Shown here piece after piece: positions 7,914-14,700 of a stretch of 43,783 nucleotides of DNA; the first letter of the stretch is position 1, and each line of letters begins with the position of its first letter. The position numbers and the translations under genes were made by a program. The notes under the pieces are model-generated. The model was given only the letters and a program-made list of their open reading frames with translations, was not told the origin of the DNA and did not search any database. Where the stretch lies: assembly GCA_021780395.1 (NCBI GenBank), contig JAJXYU010000187.1, forward strand, positions 1-43,783, given 5' to 3'. The stretch comes from Pseudomonadota bacterium. GTDB taxonomy: Bacteria; Pseudomonadota; Gammaproteobacteria; Steroidobacterales; Steroidobacteraceae.

Positions 7914-10070
7914 ATGCCCAAGTCCATCGTCCTGCTGCTCGCGCTGCTCCTCGGCGGCGCCACCGCACCCGCACTCGCGCTCTCCGGAAACGACGTCGGT
8001 GCGCCGAACGTCCGGGCGCATCTGGAGAGCGCGGTACGCAGCATCGGTCCCGGCCAGTCGTTCCGGGTCGCGCTGGTGCTCGATCTCGCCGCGGGCTGGC
8101 ACACGTACTGGCGCAATCCGGGCGACTCGGGCCGCGCGACCACGATCGCATGGACTTTGCCGGCGGGATTCCGGGCGGGGCGGATCGAGTGGCCGGCACC
8201 GCAGCGATTCGTGCTCGCCCCGCTGGTGAACTTCGGGTACGCGAAGACCGCGGTGTATCTCGTCCGGATCCATGCGCCGGCGACCCTGCGGCCGCCCGCA
8301 CCGGTCACGCTGCACGCCGATGCGAGCTGGCTCGTGTGCTCGGACGTGTGCATTCCGCAGAGCGCGAAGCTCGCGCTCACCCTGCCGACCCAGCCGACGG
8401 CGGGTGCGGCGGATCCGGCCGCCGCGGCGCTGTTCGCGCACGCGGTCGACGGATTGCCGCGGCCGGCGACCGGATCCATCGAGGCGGCGATGCGCGACGG
8501 ACGCATCGTGATCCGGCTCGGCGCCGACCTTCGACCGAGCCTCGCCGCCGCGCGCTCGCTGCAATTCGTGCCCTACGAGGACGGCATGATCGAGTACGCG
8601 GCGCCCCAGCAGATCCGACGCGACGCGGGGGCGATCGAGATTTCGATGAAGCCGGGCTACCAGCCACACTCCGGCCGCTTGCGCGGTCTCGTGATCGCGA
8701 CGGAACCCGGCGGCGCGGCACCGTCCACCGTCGCGCTCTCGATCGCGCCGTCGCTCACCGTCACGAGCGTCGCGGCACGCAGCCCCGCGGCACCGGCCGC
8801 GGCGCTCGAGCCCGCAACACCGCGACGCTCGGGCGCGCACGCGCTGTGGCCCCTCGCGGGCCTTGCGTTGCTCGGGGGTCTGATCCTCAATCTGATGCCC
8901 TGCGTGCTGCCAGTACTGTCCATCAAGGCGGTGAGCCTGGTCGAACAGGCGGCGCGGCACCCGCGCGACGTGCGCCGCAAGGGTCTCGCGTTCGGCAGCG
9001 GCGTGCTCATCTCGATGCTCGCGCTCGCGGGGATGCTGATCGCGCTGCGGACCGGCGGCGCGCGCATCGGCTGGGGTTTTCAGCTCCAGTCGCCGCGTTT
9101 CGTGACCTTGATGAGCTACCTGTTGCTGCTCGTCGGCCTGAACCTGTCGGGCGTCTTCGGATTCGGCGGAGCGTTCGGCGACGTCGGCGAGAAGCTCACG
9201 CGGGACGGCGGAATCCGCGGCGCCTTCTTCACCGGCGTGTTGACGACGCTGGTCGCCTCCCCGTGCACCGCGCCTTTCATGGCGACGGCAGTCGGTATCG
9301 CGCTGACGCAATCGGCGCCGCGGGCGCTCACGATCTTCGCGGCCCTCGGCGCCGGGCTCGCGCTGCCCTTGGTGATCGTTTCGTTCGCCCCGTGGATGCG
9401 CCGCGCCCTTCCCCGGCCGGGTCCGTGGATGGTGACCTTCCGGCAGTTGCTCGCGTTCCCGATGTACGCGTCGGTCGCGTGGCTGCTCTGGGTGCTGTCA
9501 CAGCAGACGAGCGCGACCGGCTTCGCGGCGGCACTCGGCGGTGTCGTGCTGATCGGTCTGGCGGCCTGGGGATTGCGCGAGTCGAGGGGTCGTTTCCCAC
9601 GGCTCGCGACCGTGGTGGCGGTCGCGTCGCTGATCGCCGCGGTCGCATTGCCGATCGCCTGCCAGTCGACCCGGGCGGTCGCGACCGCGGACGGAGCGGT
9701 TCCCTCGGGCTGGATCCCGTACGATCCGGCGCGCGTCGCACTGCTGCGCGCACAGGCGCGTCCGCTGTTCATCGACTTCACCGCCCGATGGTGCCTGACG
9801 TGCCTGGTGGACGAGCGCACGGTGCTCGACGATCCGGCGGTCCGCGCGTACCTGCGGGCCCGCGACGTCACGCTGATGCGCGCGGACTGGACCGACGGAG
9901 ACCCGCGGATCACCCGCGCGCTGGCGAGATTCGGGCGCGCCGGCGTGCCCCTGTACGTCGTCTATGGGGGAACGCCGGGGTCGCGACAGGCACGGGTCCT
10001 GCCGCAACTCCTGACCGCGCGGATCGTCGAGCGGGCATTCGCGGATCTGCCCGTGCAGCGGTCGCGCTGA
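7914..10070 (+). CDS. DsbD/ScsB-type protein-disulfide reductase
   Basis: A 718-residue inner-membrane protein that carries electrons from cytoplasmic thioredoxin to the periplasm. The start at ATG 7914 gives a clean signal peptide (MPKSIVLLLALLLGGATAPALAL). A periplasmic domain of about 250 residues contains WLVCSDVCIPQ, a CxxxC typical of DsbC-like ScsB N-domains. The DsbD transmembrane domain has its two catalytic cysteines in LMPCVLPVLSIK (Cys330) and SPCTAPFMATAVG (Cys451). A C-terminal thioredoxin-like domain carries the CxxC in RWCLTCLVDE (Cys627, Cys630). The N-domain differs from E. coli DsbD, so partners are probably ScsC/DsbC/peroxiredoxin-like proteins. The unknown gene 20 bases downstream may be cotranscribed. 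Confidence 0.93.
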   Translation: MPKSIVLLLALLLGGATAPALALSGNDVGAPNVRAHLESAVRSIGPGQSFRVALVLDLAAGWHTYWRNPGDSGRATTIAWTLPAGFRAGRIEWPAPQRFVLAPLVNFGYAKTAVYLVRIHAPATLRPPAPVTLHADASWLVCSDVCIPQSAKLALTLPTQPTAGAADPAAAALFAHAVDGLPRPATGSIEAAMRDGRIVIRLGADLRPSLAAARSLQFVPYEDGMIEYAAPQQIRRDAGAIEISMKPGYQPHSGRLRGLVIATEPGGAAPSTVALSIAPSLTVTSVAARSPAAPAAALEPATPRRSGAHALWPLAGLALLGGLILNLMPCVLPVLSIKAVSLVEQAARHPRDVRRKGLAFGSGVLISMLALAGMLIALRTGGARIGWGFQLQSPRFVTLMSYLLLLVGLNLSGVFGFGGAFGDVGEKLTRDGGIRGAFFTGVLTTLVASPCTAPFMATAVGIALTQSAPRALTIFAALGAGLALPLVIVSFAPWMRRALPRPGPWMVTFRQLLAFPMYASVAWLLWVLSQQTSATGFAAALGGVVLIGLAAWGLRESRGRFPRLATVVAVASLIAAVALPIACQSTRAVATADGAVPSGWIPYDPARVALLRAQARPLFIDFTARWCLTCLVDERTVLDDPAVRAYLRARDVTLMRADWTDGDPRITRALARFGRAGVPLYVVYGGTPGSRQARVLPQLLTARIVERAFADLPVQRSR

Positions 10071-10090
10071 GCGGGGCGGGGGACCACCGC

Positions 10091-10546
10091 GTGAGTCACG
10101 CGCCTGCGACGGCGATTCCGGTGATCGATTTCCGACGCCGCCGTATGGTGCTGCACTGGCATGCACAGGACGGCACCTGGACGCCGAGCGACGAGCCCAT
10201 CGCGATCGTGCATGGCATCGCGATGATCCGCGGCACGCCCCCGAACGTCTGTCTGTACGCCCAGGAAGGTCGGCTGCGTCTGCAGATCGGTCTCGATCAG
10301 TACGCCCTCGCCGAGAATTCGCCGCGAATCCGCTGTCTGTCCGACTACGCGTCGCTCGGCCTGCGTCGCAAGTTCGTCGTCGAATCGAGCACCTCCGGCG
10401 TGCTGTACCGACAAGCCTATTGGGCGGGGCGCGGCCCGGATTTCTTTCGCTGGCTGGCGCTCAAGTCGCAAGATCCGGATTGGCGCGCGTCGGCCGGACG
10501 CCGCTGGACCGAGGGCGTGCCGGCCGAGGTGCTGCGCGGAGGCTGA
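10091..10546 (+). CDS. Hypothetical protein downstream of the DsbD-type gene
   Basis: A 151-residue soluble protein with no signal peptide and no membrane segment; I do not recognise the family. The GTG at 10091 is preceded by a purine-rich ribosome-binding site (GGGGCGGGGGA, about 8 bases away), which favours it over the ATG at 10145. The sequence is rich in Trp, Arg and aromatic residues: MVLHWHAQDGTWTPSDEPIAI early, then LRLQIGLDQY, and YWAGRGPDFFRWLALKSQDPDWR near the end. The pattern of short strands suggests a beta-rich fold. It begins 20 bases after the DsbD-type stop codon, so it is probably cotranscribed. Its last 130 bases run antisense to the 3' end of rluF. Confidence 0.65.
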   Translation: MSHAPATAIPVIDFRRRRMVLHWHAQDGTWTPSDEPIAIVHGIAMIRGTPPNVCLYAQEGRLRLQIGLDQYALAENSPRIRCLSDYASLGLRRKFVVESSTSGVLYRQAYWAGRGPDFFRWLALKSQDPDWRASAGRRWTEGVPAEVLRGG

Positions 10547-11250
10547 TCCGGTGGCGGCGCGGCGAAGCGGGCTGGCAGGAGGCCCGCGAGCTCGCCCGCC
10601 GTCAGCGGCCGCCAGGCGCCGGGGCGCAAATCCCCAAGAGGGATGTTGCTGATGCGCACGCGCCGCAGCTGCGTCACGCGGTAGCCGAGCGCCGAGCACA
10701 TCCGGCGGATCTGCCGGTTCAAGCCCTGCGTGAGCACGATCCGGAACCGCCGATCGTCGATCCGCTCGGCGCGGCACGGCCGGGTCATCTGCCCGAGGAT
10801 CCGCACGCCGCTGCGCATGATCGCGAGCGTCATCGGGGTGATCGCCCGGTCGACCTCGACGACGTATTCCTTCTCGTGTGCGTTCTCCACCCGAAGGATC
10901 TCGTTCACGATGTCGCCGTCGTTGGTGAGCAGGATCAAGCCTTCGGAGTCCTTGTCGAGGCGCCCGATGGGGAAGATGCGCTCGGCGTGACCGACCAGGT
11001 CGACGATGTTGCCGGCGACGTCGGATTCGGTCGTCGAGGTGATCCCGACGGGCTTGTTGAGCGCGATGTACACCGCGGGGCGCTTCTCGCGCAGCGGTAC
11101 GCCATCGATGCGGACGTCATCGCCCGGCTCGACCGGGGTGCCGAGCGTCGCCGGGCGACCGTTGCAGGTCACGCGACCCGCGGCGATCCACCGATCCGCC
11201 TCGCGCCGCGAGCACACGCCGCTTTCGCTGATGAATTTATTGATCCGCAT
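10417..11250 (-). CDS. rluF: 23S rRNA pseudouridine synthase RluF-like
   Basis: A 277-residue protein. An S4 RNA-binding domain (MRINKFISESGVCSRREADRWI) is followed by the RsuA/RluF catalytic domain: ALNKPVGITSTTE, then FPIGRLDKDSEGLILLTNDGD with the catalytic Asp99, HEKEYVVEVDR and GLNRQIRRMCSALGYRV. These segments are close to E. coli RluF, which makes pseudouridine 2604 of 23S rRNA; the RluB/RluE/RsuA relatives are less similar from memory. The conserved fold ends near GDLRPGAWRPLTAGELAGLLP. The remaining tail of about 50 residues is low in conservation, basic and Pro/Ser-rich, and it is encoded opposite the end of the upstream-strand gene. Confidence 0.9.
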   Translation of the reverse strand: MRINKFISESGVCSRREADRWIAAGRVTCNGRPATLGTPVEPGDDVRIDGVPLREKRPAVYIALNKPVGITSTTESDVAGNIVDLVGHAERIFPIGRLDKDSEGLILLTNDGDIVNEILRVENAHEKEYVVEVDRAITPMTLAIMRSGVRILGQMTRPCRAERIDDRRFRIVLTQGLNRQIRRMCSALGYRVTQLRRVRISNIPLGDLRPGAWRPLTAGELAGLLPARFAAPPPDQPPRSTSAGTPSVQRRPADARQSGSCDLSASQRKKSGPRPAQ

Positions 11251-11277
11251 GCGGCAGGTCCGGTGCGCGGGGCGGGC

Positions 11278-11910
11278 TCAAGCGCGATCGAGGAACGCCG
11301 CGACGCGTTCGGCGAGCGATTGGGGCGCCAGCAGGAACGGTCGATCGCGGTACTCCGGTGCGTCGATCCACTCGACGTTTCGGCCGCGAGACCCCGCATC
11401 CGGCGGCGCGCGCATCCCGTCGAGCGCGAGCACCAGAACCGGATGCGTCGTGCGCGCGAGGGGCGCGGCCGCCGGCGGACCGACCGCGACGAGTCGACCC
11501 ACCCGCTCGGGCGCGGCGCGGGCGACGTCGACGGCGGCCGCGACTCCGGTGCCGACCCCGAGCAGATCGATCCGGCGCAGGCGCAGATCCGCGGCGAGAT
11601 CGAGGATCGCGGCCGCAACGCTCCCGTCGGTCGCGTCCTCGGGAGGCGGATCGGACTCGCCCGAGCCGGGCAAGTCCGGTGCGTACACCGAGCGCCGGGT
11701 CGCGATCGCGGCGAGGAATTCGCCGAAATCGCGGCTCGATCCGCCGGCATCGTGGAGACAGACGAGCGGCGCCTGCTCGTCGAAACCGCCGGTCGCCGGA
11801 AAGGCGGTGCGCACGTGCAGCTGACCGTAGCGGACGTCGAAGTACGCGCGGCGCGTGCGGATCAGCCCATCGGCGCTTGCCGGAGGCGATTTGTCGTGTT
11901 TGCGCAACAT
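11278..11910 (-). CDS. Degenerate alpha/beta-hydrolase-fold protein
   Basis: A 210-residue protein with the start of an alpha/beta-hydrolase fold: LVCLHDAGGSSRDFGEFLAAI (oxyanion-hole region) and SVYAPDLPGSGESD. At the nucleophile elbow, where G-x-S-x-G is expected, it reads LLGVGTGVAAA, so the nucleophile position is Gly120. The usual late GH motif is also missing: the region reads EWIDAPEYRDRPFLLAPQSLAERV. The protein therefore looks catalytically dead or has a different chemistry. The start at ATG 11910 is chosen because residues before it would be unlike the family; there is no obvious ribosome-binding site. It lies 27 bases upstream of rluF on the same strand. Confidence 0.7.
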   Translation of the reverse strand: MLRKHDKSPPASADGLIRTRRAYFDVRYGQLHVRTAFPATGGFDEQAPLVCLHDAGGSSRDFGEFLAAIATRRSVYAPDLPGSGESDPPPEDATDGSVAAAILDLAADLRLRRIDLLGVGTGVAAAVDVARAAPERVGRLVAVGPPAAAPLARTTHPVLVLALDGMRAPPDAGSRGRNVEWIDAPEYRDRPFLLAPQSLAERVAAFLDRA

Positions 11911-11961
11911 TAATTTTCGCTGGTTATGGCTGTTTGGACTGGCATCGCCAGGCCGCCGCGG

Positions 11962-11967
11962 TATAGT
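11962..11967 (+). promoter_or_regulatory. Candidate -10 element for the rightward small RNA
   Basis: TATAGT matches the sigma-70 -10 consensus at five of six positions. No good -35 lies at 16-18 bases; TTGGAC at 11934-11939 is 22 bases away. A CTGGC-atc-GCCAG dyad (11939-11951) sits where an activator or repressor could bind. Expected transcription start is about 11974. Confidence 0.4.
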
Positions 11968-11973
11968 GTGTTG

Positions 11974-12112
11974 CATCGACGCAATTCAGGCGTTGCGTGG
12001 AGACGGCAGACCGACCTCGTGATTCACCACCCGCGAGCGATCGCGGTTTTCGATAAAGCAAGAAATGGCATGGGGATCTACGAAGCCGGGCAACGCCCGG
12101 CTTCTTTCTTTC
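11974..12112 (+). ncRNA. Candidate small RNA of about 138 bases
   Basis: The 228-base gap between the hydrolase-like gene and cysB, both leftward, holds a rightward transcript-like unit. After the TATAGT box come three hairpins. The first is ACGCAA/TTGCGT (11979-11984 with 11993-11998, 8-base loop). The second is CCGCGA-GCGA-TCGCGG (12031-12046, GNRA-type tetraloop, followed by TTTT). The third is a strong terminator (12082-12104 plus a T-rich tail). No rightward protein gene begins or ends here, so the terminator is otherwise unexplained. It does not resemble 6S, SRP, tmRNA or RNase P RNA as far as I can recall. Ends are estimates. Confidence 0.45.
12082..12112 (+). terminator. Rho-independent terminator, rightward
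   Basis: GAAGCCGGG-caacg-CCCGGCTTC is a perfect 9-bp stem followed by TTTCTTTCC on the plus strand. On the minus strand there is no T-run after the hairpin, so it is not a normal terminator for the leftward cysB gene that ends at 12139. Confidence 0.8.
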
Positions 12113-12138
12113 CGGCATCCGGCGCGAACGAGGCCCGG

Positions 12139-13119
12139 TCATTGCGGGTCCCGGTCAGGAATCGCGAGCGACGCACTCGCGCGATCGACCTCGTCCTGGG
12201 TCTCGGATCGTTCGGCGTCGCGCACCAGCCGGCGCGTCCAGTGCGGTGCGAGCTGTTCGAGAAAATCGTACATATAGGCGCGCAACAGGCCGCCGCGGCG
12301 AAAACCGATCCAGGTCGTATGGCCCGCGAACAGGTGACGGGCGTCGCGGACGACGAGGTCCGCATCGCCCACCGGATCGATCGCGACCCCCGCGACGATG
12401 CCCACGCCGAGCCCGATCCGCACGTAGGTCTTGATCACGTCGGCATCCTGCGCCGTGAGCGCGACGTCGGGCGTCAGGCCCGCGGCCTCGAACAGCGCGG
12501 GCAGGGACGAACGGCCCGAGAAGCTGAAGACGTAGGTCACGATCGGGTGGTCGGCGAGGCGACGCAGGGTGAGTTTGCCGACCGCGAGCGGGTGGCGCTT
12601 CGGCACGACGACCACCCGGTGCCAGCGGTAGACCGGTAGCCGCACGAGGGGCCCGAACAGCTCCTCCGCGCCGGTCGCGATCGCGAAGTCGACCCGGTCT
12701 CGGGCGACCAGCTCGGCGATCTGCTCGGAGGTGCCCTGGTGCAGATGAAGCCGCACTTTCGGGTAGCGCTCGCGGAAGGCCCGGATCACCGGCGGCAACA
12801 CGTAACGCGCCTGAGTGTGCGTGGTCGCGATCGCGAGGCTCCCGCAATCGGCCTGCCGCAGATCCTGTGACGCGCCACGGATGTTCTGCATCTCGCGCAG
12901 GATCCTGGCGGCATGCGTGATGATCCGTTCGCCCGCGGCGGTCACTCGCGTCAGCGCGCGACCGTCGCGTTCGAAGAGCCGCAGTCCGAGCTCTGCCTCC
13001 AGCATCTTCAGCTGTCGGCTCACGCCCGGCTGTGACGTGTGCAGCTGGCGCGCCGCCGCCGTGATGTTCAGCCCGGCGTCGTGGACCGCGACGAGATACC
13101 GCAGCTGTTGCAGCTTCAT
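12139..13119 (-). CDS. cysB: LysR-type regulator CysB
   Basis: A 326-residue LysR-family protein, the same length class as E. coli CysB (324). The winged helix-turn-helix at the N-terminus (MKLQQLRYLVAV, LHTSQPGVSRQLKMLEAELG) and the effector domain are strikingly CysB-like: IATTHTQARYVLPPVI, VRLHLHQGTSEQIAELV, DFAIATGAEEL, TAQDADVIKTYVRIGLGVGIVAG, IGFRRGGLLRAYMYDFLEQLAPH. CysB activates sulfate assimilation and cysteine synthesis genes, with O- or N-acetylserine as inducer; Cbl is a paralogue that cannot be fully excluded. It follows the short-chain dehydrogenase gene on the same strand with a 37-base gap. No sulfur-assimilation gene is in the window. Confidence 0.9.
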   Translation of the reverse strand: MKLQQLRYLVAVHDAGLNITAAARQLHTSQPGVSRQLKMLEAELGLRLFERDGRALTRVTAAGERIITHAARILREMQNIRGASQDLRQADCGSLAIATTHTQARYVLPPVIRAFRERYPKVRLHLHQGTSEQIAELVARDRVDFAIATGAEELFGPLVRLPVYRWHRVVVVPKRHPLAVGKLTLRRLADHPIVTYVFSFSGRSSLPALFEAAGLTPDVALTAQDADVIKTYVRIGLGVGIVAGVAIDPVGDADLVVRDARHLFAGHTTWIGFRRGGLLRAYMYDFLEQLAPHWTRRLVRDAERSETQDEVDRASASLAIPDRDPQ

Positions 13120-13156
13120 CGCACCGCCTCCGGACCGCGCGGACGCCCCGCGAGCC

Positions 13157-13846
13157 TCACCAAGGCAATTCGGCGCCCTGAAAGGTCAGAAATCGACCGG
13201 ACTGCGCGATCGTCAATCCCGCGATCACCGCACGCAGGCCGGTGACGCTCGTCGCCACGTCGACCTCGGCACGCGAGCCGCCCATGTCGGTGCGCACCCA
13301 GCCCGGATGGATCGGCACCGCGATGATCCGGCGCCCCGCCAGATCGACACTCATCGATTTCATCACGGCGTTGACCGCGGCCTTCGTCGATCGATAGTCG
13401 TACATCCCGCCGGCCTCGTTGCCGCCGATCGACCCGAGCACGCTGGTCAGGGTCACGATCTTGCGCTGCTCGCTCGCGGTGACGTGGTCGACGAACGCCT
13501 CCGAGACCTTCATCGGTCCGAACACGTTGACCCGGATCGAATTCATCCAGCGCTCGTAGTCCGACTGGCCGAACGGGTTCGCGACCAGAACGCCGGCGAC
13601 GTTGAGCAGCACGTCGATCGGCGTCCCCGCGAGATCCGTCGCGAGCGCGTCGATCGCGGCGTGATCGGTGACGTCGACCGCGTGAACCCGAACCCGGTCG
13701 CCGGACACCCGGCATACCTCGGCGAGTCCGCGGGCGTTCCCGGGATCGCGGGCCAGCGCGTGAACGCGCCAGCCATCGGCGGCGTATTGGCGGACGAACT
13801 CGGCACCGATGCCCCGCGAGGCGCCGGTGAGCAGAACCGTGGACAT
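13157..13846 (-). CDS. Short-chain dehydrogenase/reductase (SDR)
   Basis: A 229-residue classical SDR. The cofactor-binding motif TGASRGIG is at residues 7-14, the strand-4 motif reads NVAG instead of NNAG, the catalytic serine is likely in VTLTSVLGSIGG (Ser135), and the YxxxK motif is Tyr151-Lys155 in YDYRSTKAAVN. The region IHPGWVRTDMGG is typical of the C-A-factor/sniffer-like group of SDRs. A clear ribosome-binding site (GAGGGAG, about 7 bases) precedes ATG 13846. A strong leftward terminator ends 23 bases upstream of the ATG, so either the promoter lies in that short stretch or expression depends on read-through. Substrate unknown. Confidence 0.88.
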   Translation of the reverse strand: MSTVLLTGASRGIGAEFVRQYAADGWRVHALARDPGNARGLAEVCRVSGDRVRVHAVDVTDHAAIDALATDLAGTPIDVLLNVAGVLVANPFGQSDYERWMNSIRVNVFGPMKVSEAFVDHVTASEQRKIVTLTSVLGSIGGNEAGGMYDYRSTKAAVNAVMKSMSVDLAGRRIIAVPIHPGWVRTDMGGSRAEVDVATSVTGLRAVIAGLTIAQSGRFLTFQGAELPW

Positions 13847-13869
13847 CGTCAGGCTCCCTCGTCGCGGGC

Positions 13870-13894
13870 AAAAAAAACCCCGGACGAACCGGGG
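13870..13894 (-). terminator. Strong leftward intrinsic terminator just upstream of the SDR gene
   Basis: Read leftward, CCCCGG-ttcgt-CCGGGG is followed by eight consecutive T residues. It lies between the SDR start (13846) and the gene-free region 13895-14255. No leftward protein gene ends nearby; the closest leftward gene, ilvB, ends at 14701 beyond the rightward glyoxalase gene. It therefore terminates either a small RNA or a leader transcript of the SDR gene. Confidence 0.8.
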
Positions 13895-14255
13895 ATTTTA
13901 GTGGAACAGGTGCCGGATCCATAACGGCACGTCCAGTCACGGCGGATGCGCACCACGAAAACGTGATCGACGCTCGGCCTTTCTTGGCGCACGTCGTCTG
14001 TTGCACAGAATCGACGTCATGAAAGCGATTCACGCTCGGCTGTGGATAACCCTACCACGTCATATGAATAAGTCCAATGTTTTTCGTGATTTATTACACA
14101 ATCTTGATTATTTTTTGCATAACAGCAAATCTGTCTCTATTTGGAAACAACCGGCGGTCCGGCGGATCGATCCCGCGCCACCAACGCAATGCGGTAATCT
14201 GGCTCGCCGGATTCGCGCAGGCGCGCGATCGGACCGATCGGAGGAACGCAACCGA
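13895..14255. other. Gene-free region with DnaA-box-like site and A+T island
   Basis: A 361-base gap between the leftward SDR terminator and the glyoxalase start. It holds the perfect DnaA 9-mer at 14041-14049, a 90-base segment (14061-14150) with only 25 G/C bases (72% A+T), a possible rightward -10 for the glyoxalase gene (TAATCT near 14196) and the ribosome-binding site GGAGG at 14240-14244. A leftward 27-codon arginine-rich open frame (14020-13937) lacks a ribosome-binding site. I see no convincing protein gene. Confidence 0.6.
14041..14049 (-). promoter_or_regulatory. Perfect DnaA box
   Basis: The minus strand reads TTATCCACA, the high-affinity DnaA 9-mer. It is intergenic and directly borders a 72% A+T segment. 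A single box by itself does not make an origin, and none of the usual oriC neighbours is present. Confidence 0.4.
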
Positions 14256-14675
14256 ATGAAATACCTGCACACGATGGTACGGGTCGGCGACGTCGAGCAG
14301 TCGCTGCGCTTCTATCGCGACGCGCTCGGACTCGAACTGCTCTCTCGCAAGGACTACCCGCAGGGCCGGTATACGCTGCTGTTCCTCGCCGCGCCGGGCG
14401 ACTCGAGCGCGCAGGTCGAGCTCACCCACAACTGGGACCCCGAGACCTATGCCGGCGGACGCAATTTCGGTCACCTCGCCTACGAGGTCGACGACATCTA
14501 CGCCACCTGCCGACGCTTGATGGACCACGGCGTCACGATCAACCGGCCGCCACGCGACGGGCGCATGGCGTTCGTGCGATCCCCGGACGGCATTTCGATC
14601 GAGCTGTTGCAAAAGGGCGCAGCGCTCGCCCCGGCGGAACCGTGGGCCTCGATGAGCAACAGCGGCACCTGGTGA
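14256..14675 (+). CDS. gloA: Lactoylglutathione lyase (glyoxalase I)
   Basis: A 139-residue single VOC-domain enzyme that isomerises the methylglyoxal-glutathione hemithioacetal to S-lactoylglutathione. All four metal ligands of the E. coli enzyme are in place: His5 (MKYLHTMVRV), Glu55 (AQVELTHNWD), His73 (FGHLAYEVDD) and Glu116 (GISIELLQ). YAGGRNFGHLA and LLSRKDYPQGRYTL are also conserved. The short form without the long loop predicts nickel activation, as in E. coli. ATG 14256 is preceded by GGAGG about 11 bases away. gshA at 26978-28558 makes the glutathione precursor. The gene converges on ilvB. Confidence 0.95.
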   Translation: MKYLHTMVRVGDVEQSLRFYRDALGLELLSRKDYPQGRYTLLFLAAPGDSSAQVELTHNWDPETYAGGRNFGHLAYEVDDIYATCRRLMDHGVTINRPPRDGRMAFVRSPDGISIELLQKGAALAPAEPWASMSNSGTW

Positions 14676-14679
14676 GCGG

Positions 14680-14697
14680 GGCGCGCGAGCGCGCGCC
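14680..14697. terminator. Possible hairpin between convergent gloA and ilvB
   Basis: GGCGCGC-gagc-GCGCGCC is a perfect 7-bp stem with a 4-base loop, filling most of the 25-base gap between the two convergent genes. There is no T-run on either strand, so it is only a weak or Rho-assisted terminator candidate. Confidence 0.35.
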
Positions 14698-14700
14698 TCG

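Noticed and set aside
11974..12112. 6S, 4.5S/SRP or tmRNA identity for the candidate small RNA
   Set aside because: The conserved cores of these RNAs (large open bubble, GGAAG/GCAGCC SRP loop, tRNA-like ends) are not present.
13895..13960. tRNA gene before the leftward terminator
   Set aside because: A CCA occurs at a suggestive place, but no T-loop, anticodon stem or acceptor pairing can be drawn.
13937..14020. Leftward 27-codon arginine-rich ORF, possible leader peptide for attenuation
   Set aside because: No ribosome-binding site, and arginine richness is common in random high-G+C frames; the dehydrogenase downstream gives no reason for arginine control.
14041..14150. Chromosomal origin (oriC)
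   Set aside because: Only one perfect DnaA box, and no dnaA, dnaN, gidA/mnmG, parAB or rpmH in the neighbourhood.
14001..14255. Upstream extension of the glyoxalase reading frame
   Set aside because: It runs through the A+T island and non-conserved sequence; the canonical start with metal ligand His5 is ATG 14256 with a ribosome-binding site.
14680..14697. Strong bidirectional terminator between gloA and ilvB
   Set aside because: The stem is good, but neither strand has a following T-run, so it is reported only as a weak candidate.
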